Below, piece by piece: positions 1-7,939 of a DNA stretch of 32,311 bases. Numbering within the stretch: position 1 is the stretch's first letter; every line of letters starts with the position of its first letter. Source of the DNA: Nocardiopsis sp. CNR-923 (GTDB taxonomy: Bacteria > Actinomycetota > Actinomycetes > Streptosporangiales > Streptosporangiaceae); the NCBI RefSeq assembly GCF_001942255.1, contig NZ_MKKC01000099.1, forward strand, positions 1 through 32,311, read 5' to 3'. The notes under the pieces are model-generated. The model was not told where the DNA came from. It saw only the letters and a program-made list of their open reading frames with translations, and did not search any database. The translations under genes were made by a program, and so were the position numbers.

Positions 1-164
1 CCGGACACCGGCCGGTGCAGCCGGACCGGGGTGAGGGTGGCGGGTCCGGGCTCGCCGGACTCCTCGGCGTACCGGCGGACGCGAGCCGCCCGGCGACGGA
101 CGGCGTGGGCGGTCGTACGGGCGACCAGACACGCCAGCGACGCGGTCAAGAACAGGTAGCGCAA
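1..164 (-). CDS. Small membrane protein, N-terminal part (runs off window)
   Basis: Reverse-strand reading frame that enters from the left edge. A good Shine-Dalgarno (AGGAGGT on the minus strand, 172-178) sits 7 nt before a TTG codon at 164, giving a start of MRYLFLTASLACLVARTTAH, a short hydrophobic segment followed by an Arg-rich stretch and a Pro/Gly-rich segment. This resembles a signal anchor with a cytoplasmic basic flank. I do not recognise the family and the C-terminus lies outside the window. The SD and hydrophobic start are seen directly; the membrane location is inferred. Confidence 0.45.
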   Translation of the reverse strand, partial: MRYLFLTASLACLVARTTAHAVRRRAARVRRYAEESGEPGPATLTPVRLHRPVS

Positions 165-231
165 GGCGCACACCTCCTGGGCGAAGGCCCTTATGGGCCA
201 CGACTGGGTTAGGTATGGTCCATCTAAAACG

Positions 232-294
232 GTGAATCACCGATTTTCAAGCCTGCTCAGTGAATCGGCCCCCGTGAATAAGAGACGGTGAATC
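232..294 (+). promoter_or_regulatory. 14-bp phased GTGAATC repeats, probable operator
   Basis: GTGAATC occurs at 232, 260 and 288 and GTGAATA at 274, so starts are separated by 28, 14 and 14 bp. The first copy lies in a perfect 13-bp palindrome, CGGTGA-A-TCACCG (230-242). The array ends just upstream of the XRE regulator and includes the neighbourhood of its candidate -35 box. Regular phasing suggests cooperative binding by a regulator, plausibly the XRE protein itself; the binding protein is inference. Confidence 0.5.
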
Positions 295-299
295 GGACA

Positions 300-330
300 T
301 TGGCCCCAAGACGCTCACGCCCATACCATC
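300..330 (+). promoter_or_regulatory. Candidate promoter of the XRE regulator, leaderless
   Basis: TTGGCC at 300-305 and TACCAT (TAnnnT type) at 325-330 are separated by 19 bp. The -10 box ends 5 nt before the ATG at 336 and no Shine-Dalgarno is visible, so transcription probably begins at or next to the start codon. The spacer is slightly long, so the -35 assignment is weak. Confidence 0.4.
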
Positions 331-335
331 GACGC

Positions 336-1187
336 ATGCCCGAGACCGCGCCTGACTTCAGCCCGACCATCCGCCGCCGTAGGCTTTCTGAAGAGCTGAA
401 ACAGCTACGCGCCGGGGCTGGGCTCACCCTGGAGCAGGCAGCGAAGAAGCTCGAATGGAGCAGGGCCAAAATCGCCAACATCGAGACCGGAAAACGCCTG
501 CGCCCCTACGTCACCGACATCGCACTCCTCCTGGACGTCTACGGCGTCACCGACGAGAAGCGACGGGAAGCCCTGTTCGAGCTGACCCGCCAGTCCCGCA
601 TCAAGGGCTGGTGGACCCGCTACTCGGATTTCGCCGGGGCCTACTTCGGGTTCGAGGCCGAAGCGTCCTCCATCGCGACGTACCAGGTAGGGGCCATCCC
701 GGGTCTGCTCCAGACTCGGGAGTACGCTGCGGCGTCCGCGCGGGCGGCGCTGACCCTGCCTGACGACATCGAGCGGGTTGTCGACGCACGCCAGCGGCGA
801 CAGCGCATCCTCGACCGGGAGACCCCGCCACGACTGTGGACGATCATCGACGAGGCCACCCTCGCGCGCCCCGCGACCGCCGCTGATCCCGAGGTGATGC
901 GCGGCCAGCTCCGCCACCTGGTGGCCATGACCGAGCGTCCGAACATCACTGTCCAGGTGCTCCCGTTCGCGACCGGTCTGCACGCGGGGACGGGCGGGCC
1001 GTTCGTGCTGCTGGACTTCCCCAACCCCTTGGACCGGCCCATTGTGTACCTGGAGACACGTCACGATGGGCTCTACCTGGAGGACCCGGAACAGATCGCG
1101 GACTATCGCGACGTCCTGGACCACCTCCAGGGCACAGCTCTGTCTCCGGCAGAGTCCGTGCACTACCTGACACGACTCATCGACTAG
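336..1187 (+). CDS. XRE-family helix-turn-helix regulator with DUF5753 domain
   Basis: A 283-residue cytoplasmic regulator. Residues about 15-70 form an XRE helix-turn-helix (LSEELKQLRAGAGLTLEQAA, then WSRAKIANIETGKR), and residues about 95-275 match the DUF5753 region typical of actinomycete WhiJ/AbaA-type regulators (IPGLLQTREYA, then ITVQVLPFATGLHAG). ATG at 336 is chosen because it directly precedes the domain and has a leaderless-type -10 box; an upstream in-frame start at 288 lies inside the operator repeats. The DUF397 gene begins 10 nt after its stop, so the two are co-transcribed. In this family the HTH protein usually controls development or secondary metabolism together with its DUF397 partner; targets here are unknown. 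Confidence 0.9.
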   Translation: MPETAPDFSPTIRRRRLSEELKQLRAGAGLTLEQAAKKLEWSRAKIANIETGKRLRPYVTDIALLLDVYGVTDEKRREALFELTRQSRIKGWWTRYSDFAGAYFGFEAEASSIATYQVGAIPGLLQTREYAAASARAALTLPDDIERVVDARQRRQRILDRETPPRLWTIIDEATLARPATAADPEVMRGQLRHLVAMTERPNITVQVLPFATGLHAGTGGPFVLLDFPNPLDRPIVYLETRHDGLYLEDPEQIADYRDVLDHLQGTALSPAESVHYLTRLID

Positions 1188-1196
1188 GACCGACCC

Positions 1197-1379
1197 GTGT
1201 ACCTGACCCAGCCCTTGACCTTCCGCAAGTCGTCGTACAGCACCACCGCACAGGAGTGCGTCGAGGTCGCCGACGTGCCCGGCGCGTCCGCCGTCCGGGA
1301 CTCCACACAGCCGGACCTCGGCCATCTGGCCTTCCCGTCCATCGAGTGGACCGCGTTCCTGGGCGCCGCCCAGCGCTGA
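1197..1379 (+). CDS. DUF397 small protein
   Basis: A 60-residue protein with the DUF397 signature: FRKSSYS near residue 9, ECVEVADV, a VRDS segment and a C-terminal EWTAFLGA. It starts with GTG at 1197, preceded by AGGA at 1186-1189 with 7 nt spacing. DUF397 proteins are encoded next to XRE/DUF5753 regulators across actinomycetes and act as their small partners, possibly antagonists; that role is family knowledge and not visible in the sequence. Together with the upstream regulator it forms a two-gene operon ending at the terminator after 1396. Confidence 0.9.
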   Translation: MYLTQPLTFRKSSYSTTAQECVEVADVPGASAVRDSTQPDLGHLAFPSIEWTAFLGAAQR

Positions 1380-1395
1380 CCTGAGCGCACACGAA

Positions 1396-1432
1396 AAGAG
1401 GGGCTCCGGTGTGACACACCGGAGCCCCTCTT
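1396..1432 (+). terminator. Strong intrinsic terminator after XRE/DUF397 operon
   Basis: A perfect 17-bp stem, AAGAGGGGCTCCGGTGT (1396-1412) paired with 1416-1432, closed by a 3-nt loop. The A/T ends of the stem provide a short U tract in both directions, so it may also end the reverse-strand reading from the MerR-like remnant. Confidence 0.9.
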
Positions 1433-1666
1433 AGGTACCTAACCCGCCGCCGAGTCTACCGCCCGACCGGCGCGCGTCCAGCGTGTGCCGGACCGCCTCC
1501 ATCCGCCGGTCGAGGCGGTCGCGCTCGTCCTCCAGGAACGAGACGTGCCCGGCCAGGGCCGCCTCCCCGCCCTCCTCCGGGCCCAGGACGTCCGCGATCA
1601 GGGGAGTCAGGCCAGAGCGGAAGACGGGGCCGACGGCGCGGGCGGGGCCGAGGGGCCCGGATAGCG
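1431..1666 (-). pseudogene. Possible MerR-family C-terminal remnant
   Basis: Directly downstream of the VOC gene on the same strand, an open frame reads LTPLIADVLGPEEGGEAALA followed by a charged helix FLEDERDRLDRRMEAVRHTL. This resembles the C-terminal dimerisation helix of MerR regulators, but no N-terminal winged helix is present and no start codon with a ribosome site is visible. It may be a truncated regulator that once controlled the VOC gene, whose promoter has MerR-type spacing. Assignment rests on the helix pattern only. Confidence 0.3.
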
Positions 1667-2157
1667 CTACTTCCCCTCGACGACGAAGTCCCCCTCGAAG
1701 GTCCTCGCCCATGACTCGGCCTGCTCCCCCTCCGCGTCGCGTCGCGCGGTGAGGATCACGCGGTTGCCGTCGGGGTCGTCGACGGTCACGTCGGAGGTGA
1801 ACCAGGCGGTGTCCGTGGGACCCTCGATCCGCGCGCCCTCGGGGGCGGCGGCACGCAGCGTGTCCGCCCGCGCGGCGAGGTCCTCGCCCGCGGCCTGGAA
1901 CGACACGGTCGTGCTGCCGCGCTCCGGCTCTCCGGGGACGAGCAGGATGTCCTGGTACCGCGTGCGCCGCAGGTGCACCAGCACGGGGGTTCCGTCCGGA
2001 CCCGGGATGGTGGCCAGGGAGATGAACCGACGGCGTGGTAGAACGCCTCGGCCGCGGCGAGGTCCGCCACCCGGAAAGTGGCGAACATCGGCATGGGATA
2101 GATGGTGCGGTCGATCTCGGGAGTGGCGCCGACGTCGGCGGTGGTGTTCTCGCTCAC
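1667..2157 (-). CDS. VOC-family (glyoxalase/bleomycin-resistance-like) protein, frameshifted
   Basis: Reconstructed 163-residue protein. It begins MSENTTADVG with GTG at 2157, continues FATFRVADLAAAEAFYHAVG, then shifts frame near 2028 into ISLATIPGPDGTPVLVHLRR and ends EGDFVVEGK. The paired beta-alpha-beta-beta-beta modules and the VTVDDPDGNRVIL segment are typical of VOC enzymes, which bind a metal and either modify or sequester small molecules. One missing base in a GG(G) run at the shift restores the frame. The promoter just upstream has MerR-type geometry, so induction by a drug or redox signal is plausible. Substrate unknown. Confidence 0.75.
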
Positions 2158-2164
2158 GGCCCCG

Positions 2165-2195
2165 ACGCTAGGGGTTGACGCGGCGTCAGGGTCAA
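2165..2195 (-). promoter_or_regulatory. MerR-type promoter with dyad in 19-bp spacer (VOC gene)
   Basis: On the minus strand TTGACC (2190-2195) and TAGCGT (2165-2170) are separated by 19 bp. A perfect 13-bp palindrome TGACGC-G-GCGTCA (2176-2188) lies within that spacer. Over-long spacers holding a dyad are the hallmark of promoters activated by MerR-family DNA distortion. The -10 lies 7 nt before the GTG start, so the transcript is probably leaderless. The -35 abuts the stop codon of the upstream SDR gene. Confidence 0.6.
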
Positions 2196-2198
2196 GCG

Positions 2199-2954
2199 CT
2201 ATTCCTCCACCCGGTGGACGAGGTGCTGGGCGGCCTGGGCGCGCGGGCGCACGACCAGGAGGTCGACGTTGACGTGCGGGGGCCGGGTGACCGCCCAGAC
2301 GATGGTGTCCGCGACGTCCTCGGCGGACAGCGGGTCGGGCACCCCCGCGTAGACGGCCTCGGCCGCGTCGGCGTCCCCGCGCAGGCGGTTGAGGGTGAAC
2401 TCCTCGGTCCTGACCATGCCCGGGGCGACCTCCAGGACGCGCACCGGCTGGCCGAGGAGTTCGAGCCGCAGGGTGGCCGCGAGCGTGTGCGCGCCGTGCT
2501 TGGCGGCCACGTAGCCGCCCCCGCCCTCGTAGACGACGTGCCCGGCGACGGAGGAGACCACCAGGACGGTGCCCTCGCCCCCGGCCACGAGCTTGGGCAG
2601 CAGGGCCTGGGTCATGTGCAGCACGCCGAGGACGTTGACCTCGTACATGGCGCGCCAGTCCGCGGGGTCGGCGGTGGCGACGCTCTCGGTCCCGATCGCG
2701 CCGCCCGCGTTGTTGACCAGGACCGAACAGGCGGGCAGGTCCTCGGCGAAGGCGTCGACGGCGGCGCGGTTGGTGACGTCCAGGACCTGGGCGCGGGCGT
2801 TGTGCCCGGCCGCGGTCAGCTCCTCGGCGAGGGCTTCGATCCGGTCGGCGCGGCGGGCGACGAGGACCACGTCGTAGCCCTCGGCCGCGAGCCCGCGCGC
2901 GGTGGCCGCGCCGATCCCGCTGCTGGCTCCGGTGACGACGGCGGTCGCTGGCAT
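2199..2954 (-). CDS. Short-chain dehydrogenase/reductase
   Basis: A 251-residue classical SDR: cofactor motif TGASSGIG at residues 8-15, NNAG at 81-84, catalytic Ser near 135 and YVAAK (Tyr148, Lys152). RR near residues 34-35 after the second strand suggests NADPH preference. ATG at 2954 is supported by AGGAGGAG 6 nt upstream. It resembles the YdfG-like group that oxidises 3-hydroxy acids or reduces small carbonyls; the true substrate cannot be told from sequence. It is divergent from the MFS gene and lies upstream of the VOC gene on the same strand, though that gene has its own promoter. Confidence 0.9.
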   Translation of the reverse strand: MPATAVVTGASSGIGAATARGLAAEGYDVVLVARRADRIEALAEELTAAGHNARAQVLDVTNRAAVDAFAEDLPACSVLVNNAGGAIGTESVATADPADWRAMYEVNVLGVLHMTQALLPKLVAGGEGTVLVVSSVAGHVVYEGGGGYVAAKHGAHTLAATLRLELLGQPVRVLEVAPGMVRTEEFTLNRLRGDADAAEAVYAGVPDPLSAEDVADTIVWAVTRPPHVNVDLLVVRPRAQAAQHLVHRVEE

Positions 2955-3158
2955 GGTGGGCTCCTCCTGGGCAGACGCTCGTGGAGCCGAGCGTACCGGT
3001 GAGGGGTCGGCGGCCCGGGTACGGCCCCGTTCGCGAGGGGTCTCCCGGAGCCCGTGACGGCCTGGGGTGGGGACCCGTGGACGCCGCGCGCCGCCCGGCC
3101 CCGTCCTGAGGCGGACGCGGTGGGCCACGGCCGCCCCGGACATCCCCCGGAAGAAACG

Positions 3159-3187
3159 TTGCGTCCTCTCATGGCGGGAGCTAGCCT
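3159..3187 (+). promoter_or_regulatory. Promoter of the MFS-dikinase-TetR operon
   Basis: TTGCGT (3159-3164) and TAGCCT (3182-3187) are separated by 17 bp, the optimal sigma-70-type spacing, about 50 bp before the GTG start of the transporter. The palindromic operator at 3196-3206 covers the expected transcription start. Confidence 0.6.
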
Positions 3188-3195
3188 CTTTAGAG

Positions 3196-3206
3196 AACGA
3201 ATCGTT
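3196..3206 (+). promoter_or_regulatory. Palindromic operator AACGA-A-TCGTT, probable TetR site
   Basis: A perfect 11-bp palindrome inside the A/T-rich tract between the -10 box and the ribosome site (AGGAGG at 3221-3226). Position at the transcription start is typical of TetR repression, and a TetR gene is the last gene of this operon, so autoregulated, ligand-released repression is the simplest reading. Confidence 0.6.
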
Positions 3207-3234
3207 TCTTATGATCTCTGAGGAGGCGAGACCC

Positions 3235-4726
3235 GTGCCGCGTCGCCCGTCCTCCGTGGTCCTGGCCATGCCCGGCCTGCTGATGGCGATGCTGCTCGCC
3301 GCCCTCGACCAGACCGCCGTGGCGCCCGCGCTCCCCGAGATCGCGGGCGACCTCGGCGGGCTGGACCAGATGCCCACCGTCGTCACCGCCTACCTGGTCG
3401 CCGCCACCGCCGTGATGCCGGTCTTCGGCCGCCTCGGCGACCGCTACGGCCGCGTCCCGCTCCTGCTCGCGGCGTCGTGCTGTTCTCCGCCGGGGCGCTG
3501 GTCGCCGCCCTGTCCACCACCCTGGGCGTGTTCGTCGCGGCCAGGGTCGTGCAGGGCCTGGGCGGCGGCGGGGTGATGATCGGCGCACAGGCGATCGTCG
3601 GCGAGATCGTCAGCCCGCGCGAACGCGGACGCTACCTCGGCCTTTTCGGCGCGGTGTACGTCCTGGCCGCGGTCGGCGGGCCGCTGGTCGGCGGCGTCCT
3701 GGTCGACCACCTGTCCTGGCGTTGGATCTTCGCCATCCACCCGCCGCTCGGCCTGGCCACCCTCGTCGTGCTCGGCCTGACCCTGCGCCTCCCCCGCCCC
3801 CAGGACCGACCGTCGATCGACTACGCGGGCGCCGCGGCGTTGGCCGCCACCGTCGTCGGCGCGTCCTGCTCTGCGACGCGCTGGCCCGCCCCGGCGCCTA
3901 CCCCGGCTGGGCGGTCCCCGCTCTGATCACGGGCACCGTCACCGCGTTCGCCCTGTGGGCGGTCACCGCGCGCCTGGTCCGCGACCCCGTCCTACCCCCG
4001 CGCCTGCTGCGCGACCGGGCGTTCGCCCTGCCCGTCGCGGTCAGCTTCCTGGTGGGGTTCGGGCTCTTCGGCGTGCTCACCTACGTTCCGGCGTTCGCGC
4101 AGATCTCCCTGGGCACGAGCGCGACGCGGGCGGGCCTGCTGGTCACCGCCCTCATGGCGGGGACCCTCGTCACCACCGTGGTGTCGGGGCGGCTCATCAC
4201 CCGCACCGGCCACTACCGCGGCTACCCGGTCGCGGGCACGGCGATCGCGACGGTCGGGCTCGTCCTCATCGGCCTTCTCGGTCCGGACCTGGGCACCTGG
4301 GGACTCGTGGGACTACTGATGTTCCTCGGGCTCGGGCTCGGCCTGGTGATGCAGGTGGTCATGCTCGCCGCGCAGAACGCCGTCGACCGTTGCGACCTCG
4401 GCGCCGCCACCTCCGCGGTGCTCTTCCTGCGCCAGGTCGGCGCCAGCGCGGGCGTCGCGGTCGTGGGCGCGCTGGTCACACGGTCGTTCAGCCAGCGGGT
4501 TCCGGCCGGGGTCGCCGACCCGCGCACGCTCACCCCCGAGACCATCGCCGCCCTCCCAGAGCCGACGCGCGCGCTCGTGGCGAGCGCGTTCGGGGCCGCG
4601 GTGCCCTCGGCACTGCTTGCCGTGGCCCCGCTCTTGGGGCTGGCGTTCCTCCTCGCCCTCGCCCTTCCCCACCGCCCCCTGCGCACCACGGCGCACGCGG
4701 AATCCGACAGGGAGACTCCCCGATGA
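3235..4726 (+). CDS. MFS drug exporter, DHA2 type (two frameshifts)
   Basis: Reconstructed 497-residue inner-membrane exporter. GTG at 3235 follows AGGAGG with 8 nt spacing. The N-terminus has the LDQTAVAPALPEI pattern of DHA2 drug/proton antiporters, motif A as GRLGDRYGR, a GGPLVGG segment and WRWIF at the end of a helix. Frame changes occur near 3471 (LLLA to VVLFSAGAL) and near 3863 (VVGA to VLLCDALAR); each is repaired by one extra G. The stop overlaps the dikinase start (ATGA at 4723-4726), so translation is coupled. Export of the compound handled by the downstream enzyme, or of a related drug, is inferred from the operon and the TetR gene. Confidence 0.85.
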
Positions 4727-7250
4727 CCCAGCCACCATCCGTCGCACCCCTGGACGCCTTCGGCGCCGACGACCTCGCGGCCGTCGGCGGCAAGGCCGCC
4801 AACCTCGCCGAACTCCTGCGGGCCGGACTCCCGGTGCCGCCCGGGTTCGTCGTCACCACCGACGCCTACGCCAGGGCCGCCGCCGGGGTCGGGCTCCCGG
4901 ACCGGCTCGCCGCCGAGTCGAGCGACGACCGCCCCTCCCAGACGCCGGACCCCGCCGGACTCCGCGCCGCACTGGAGGCCGCACCCGTCCCGGACGACCT
5001 GCGCGCGGCCATCACCCGCGCCTACACCGGCCTCGGCGCGGACGCCCCGGTCGCGGTCCGCTCCAGCGCCACCGCCGAGGACCTGCCCGGGGCCACGTTC
5101 GCCGGACAGCAGGACACCTACCTCAACGTGGTCGGCGCCGACGCGGTCGTCGACGCGGTCCGGCGGTGCTGGGCCTCGCTGTGGACCGACCGGGCGGTGG
5201 CCTACCGCGCGGAGCGGTCGGCGCCCTCCGCCCAGGTACGCATCGCGGTGGTCGTACAGCGGATGGTCGACTCCGACGTGGCCGGGGTGATGTTCACCGC
5301 CGACCCGGTCAGCGGAGAGCGCGACCGCGTCATCGTCGACGCCGGCGCCGGGCTCGGCGAGGCCGTGGTGTCCGGGCTGGTCACCCCCGACCACTACGTG
5401 CTCGACCACGGCGGCCGGCTCCTGGAGTGGCGGCCTGGCCGCGGCGAGGTGGTGATCCGGTCCGGCGCCGGCGGCGGGGTCGTACGGGAGGACCGGACCG
5501 GCCAGGACCAGCGCGGAACCCGGGACGCGGACGCCGAACGGCTGCTGACCGACGACCAGCTCTCAGTCCTGGTGGCGCACGCCCGCACGATAGCCGCGCA
5601 CTTCGGCCGCCCCCAGGACATCGAGTGGTGTCTGGCCGACGGACGCGCCCACATCGTCCAGTCCCGGCCGATGACGGCGCTCCCGCCGGTGACCGGGCCG
5701 CTCAACCGGCGCCAACGCCTGCTGGCCTCGGTCCTCACCGAGTACGTGCCGGTGCGGCCGTACCCGATGGACGCGAGCACGTGGTTCGGGCGCGGCCCGG
5801 CGCGCATGATGGGGCAGATCGCCCAGGCGTACGGGATCACCGGCGGCTTCGACGACTTCTACGCGGAGGAGGACGGGGTGGTCACGCGGCTCACCCCGGG
5901 GACGCCGCGCCCCACCCCGCGCGCCCTGGGCACACCGTTCCTCCTGGCCCGTGCGGCGCGGGCGAGGGACGTCCGCACGTGGCGGGAAGATCCCCGGTTC
6001 GTCGACTTCCTGCGCCGCACCGACGAACTCGACGCCCTCGATCCGGCGTCGTTGCCGTGGCCGGAGCTGGTGGCGGTGCCGGAACGGGTGCTCGCGCTGC
6101 TCGACACTGCCGGGACCTGCGCCTGGACTACCTGCCGAGCACGGGGGTGTCGGTGGCGCGGCTGGTCGCGACCACCGCGCTGCTCGGTCGGCGGTCCCTG
6201 CTCGGCGACCTGCTCGGGGGAGCCCGCACCAGGACCGAGGACGCCAACCGGGCGCTCCAGGACCTGGCGGACCGGGTCCGGGCCGCGCCCGCACTGCGCG
6301 CGCTCGTCGAGTCCGCCGACCCCGGCGACCTGCTGGCCGCGCCGCGTGACGGCCAGGGCCCGGGGCGGGAGTTCGCCGAGGCCCTCGACGCCTTCCTGCG
6401 CGAGTTCGGCCGCCGCGAGACCACCAGCCCGCTGCTGGTCAGCCCGCCCACCCTCGCCGAGTCGCCGGAGAGCGTCATCGGACTGGTCAGGGTGCTGGTC
6501 GGGCGCGAGCGCGAGGACGACCCCGGGTCCCGGTCCGAACGCGCGCTGGCCGCGCTCCTGGACCACCCGCTGCTGCGCGGCGGGCGCGCCCGGTCGTTGG
6601 TGACCCGGTGGGTGCGCGCGGCGCAGGACGGGATGGCGTTCCGGGAGGACTCGCACTTCTACTTCACCGCGGGGCTGCCCGCGATGCGCCGGGCCCTGTT
6701 GGAGATGGGCGCACGGCTGCGCGACGCGGGCGTCGTCGACGAGCCCTTCGACGTGTTCCACCTGAGGATCGAGGAGGTCCGGGAGATCACGGACGTGACG
6801 AGGATGCCCGCCGACCAGGTCGCGCGCCTGCGCTCCCTGGTCCGCGCGCGGGCCGCCGCACGCGCCGAGCTCACCGGGGTGCCGATGATCGACCCGGCGC
6901 GGGTGTTCCCCGCCCGGGACCGGGGCGACGCGCTGGTCTGCGGAACCCCGGCCAGCGCCGGGACCGCGACGGGAACCGTGCGGGTGATCCGCGAGCCCGC
7001 CGAGTTCCACCGGCTGGAGACCGGTGACGTGCTGGTGTGCCCCTACACCAACCCGTCGTGGACGCCGCTGTTCCAACGGGCGGCGGCCGTGGTGGTCGAC
7101 ACGGGCGCGGCGGCGTCGCACGCGGCGATCGTCGCCCGTGAGTACGGGATCCCGGCGGTCATGGGGTCGGGCACCGGGACGACCGCCCTCGTCGACGGCG
7201 ACCGGGTCACCGTCGACGGGTCGGCCGGCCGGGTCACACGGGCTTCGTAG
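4723..7250 (+). CDS. Rifampin-phosphotransferase-like dikinase (ATP-grasp + swivelling His domain), frameshifted
   Basis: Reconstructed 842-residue cytoplasmic enzyme. Residues 1-320 are a PPDK/PEPS N-terminal ATP-grasp domain (GGKAANLAEL, AVRSSATAEDLPGATFAGQQ, DIEWCLADGRAHIVQSRP). Residues about 325-735 are a long helical middle domain, and residues about 740-842 are the phosphohistidine domain with DTGAAASHAAIVARE, giving His800. True PEP synthases and PPDKs place this His domain in the middle and end in a PEP-binding barrel; here it is C-terminal and the barrel is absent. That order matches rifampin phosphotransferases, which move the beta-phosphate of ATP to a drug hydroxyl. One missing C near 6111 breaks the frame. 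The start ATG overlaps the transporter stop and TetR follows 10 nt after the stop. The substrate is unknown. Confidence 0.8.
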
Positions 7251-7260
7251 GATGCGGGAC

Positions 7261-7869
7261 ATGACCGCCGCCACCGCCGACCACCGCAAGCGCCCGCGCC
7301 GCCGGGGCGAGGCGCTGGTGTCCGCCATCCTCGCGGCGACCGTCGAGGAGTTGGAGGAGCGCGGTTACGCCGCGCTGACGATGGAGGGGGTCGCCGACCG
7401 CGCCCGCGCGAGCAAGGCGTCGCTGTACCGGAGGTGGCCGACCCGAGCCGAACTGGTGATGGACGCCGTGTACTCGGTCGTGCCCGATCCCGGGGAGCTG
7501 CCGGACACCGGCACACTGCGCGGTGACCTGCTGGCGGCGCTGCGACGGATCGCGCGGACGCTCGCGGGGCCCGCGGGCACGGGGCTGCGGGGGTTGATGA
7601 CGGAGATCCTGCCCGACCCCGAGCGCGCCGCACAGCTGCGGGCGCACTCGCAGGGGATGGGCCGCCGGATGATAGCGGAGGTGACCCGGCGGGCGGTGGA
7701 GCGCGGCGAGATCGACCCGCGCGCGGTCACGCCGACCCGGCTGGACGTGGGCCAGGCCCTGCTGCGCAACCACTTCCTGTTCCACCACGAGCCGATCGGC
7801 GACGCGATGGTCGAGGAGATCGTGGACACGGTGCTGCTGCCCCTGTTCGGGACGGTGCCCGACGCGTGA
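7261..7869 (+). CDS. TetR-family regulator
   Basis: A 202-residue repressor: basic N-terminus (KRPRRRGEA), helix-turn-helix at about residues 40-60 (LTMEGVADRARASKASLYRR) and a ligand-binding C-terminal half resembling the TetR_C_11 group. ATG at 7261 has AGGA 8 nt upstream; an ATG at 7252 is a less likely alternative. It is the third gene of the exporter-dikinase operon and probably binds the palindrome at 3196-3206. The inducer is likely to be the compound that is exported or phosphorylated (inference). Confidence 0.9.
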   Translation: MTAATADHRKRPRRRGEALVSAILAATVEELEERGYAALTMEGVADRARASKASLYRRWPTRAELVMDAVYSVVPDPGELPDTGTLRGDLLAALRRIARTLAGPAGTGLRGLMTEILPDPERAAQLRAHSQGMGRRMIAEVTRRAVERGEIDPRAVTPTRLDVGQALLRNHFLFHHEPIGDAMVEEIVDTVLLPLFGTVPDA

Positions 7870-7939
7870 CGGCGGGCCGATGCGCCGCCTCCGGGACCGC
7901 GCCTGTTAGCGTCCGTTCCGTCCGACGCGAGGGGGACTC

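Noticed and set aside
2175..3002. Plus-strand 275-codon frame opposite the SDR gene
   Set aside because: It is the antisense of a well-supported SDR with clear motifs and a strong ribosome site; the translated product is shadow-like.
3955..7250. Very long overlapping reading frames across the transporter/dikinase genes, including 877- and 882-codon frames
   Set aside because: Outside the true coding segments they read as Arg/Pro/Gly-rich shadow protein. Only the parts that continue the ATP-grasp and His-domain protein on either side of the base loss near 6111 are real.
4723..7250. Plain PEP synthase (ppsA) assignment
   Set aside because: The His domain is C-terminal and the PEP-binding barrel is absent, so the enzyme cannot be a standard PEP synthase.
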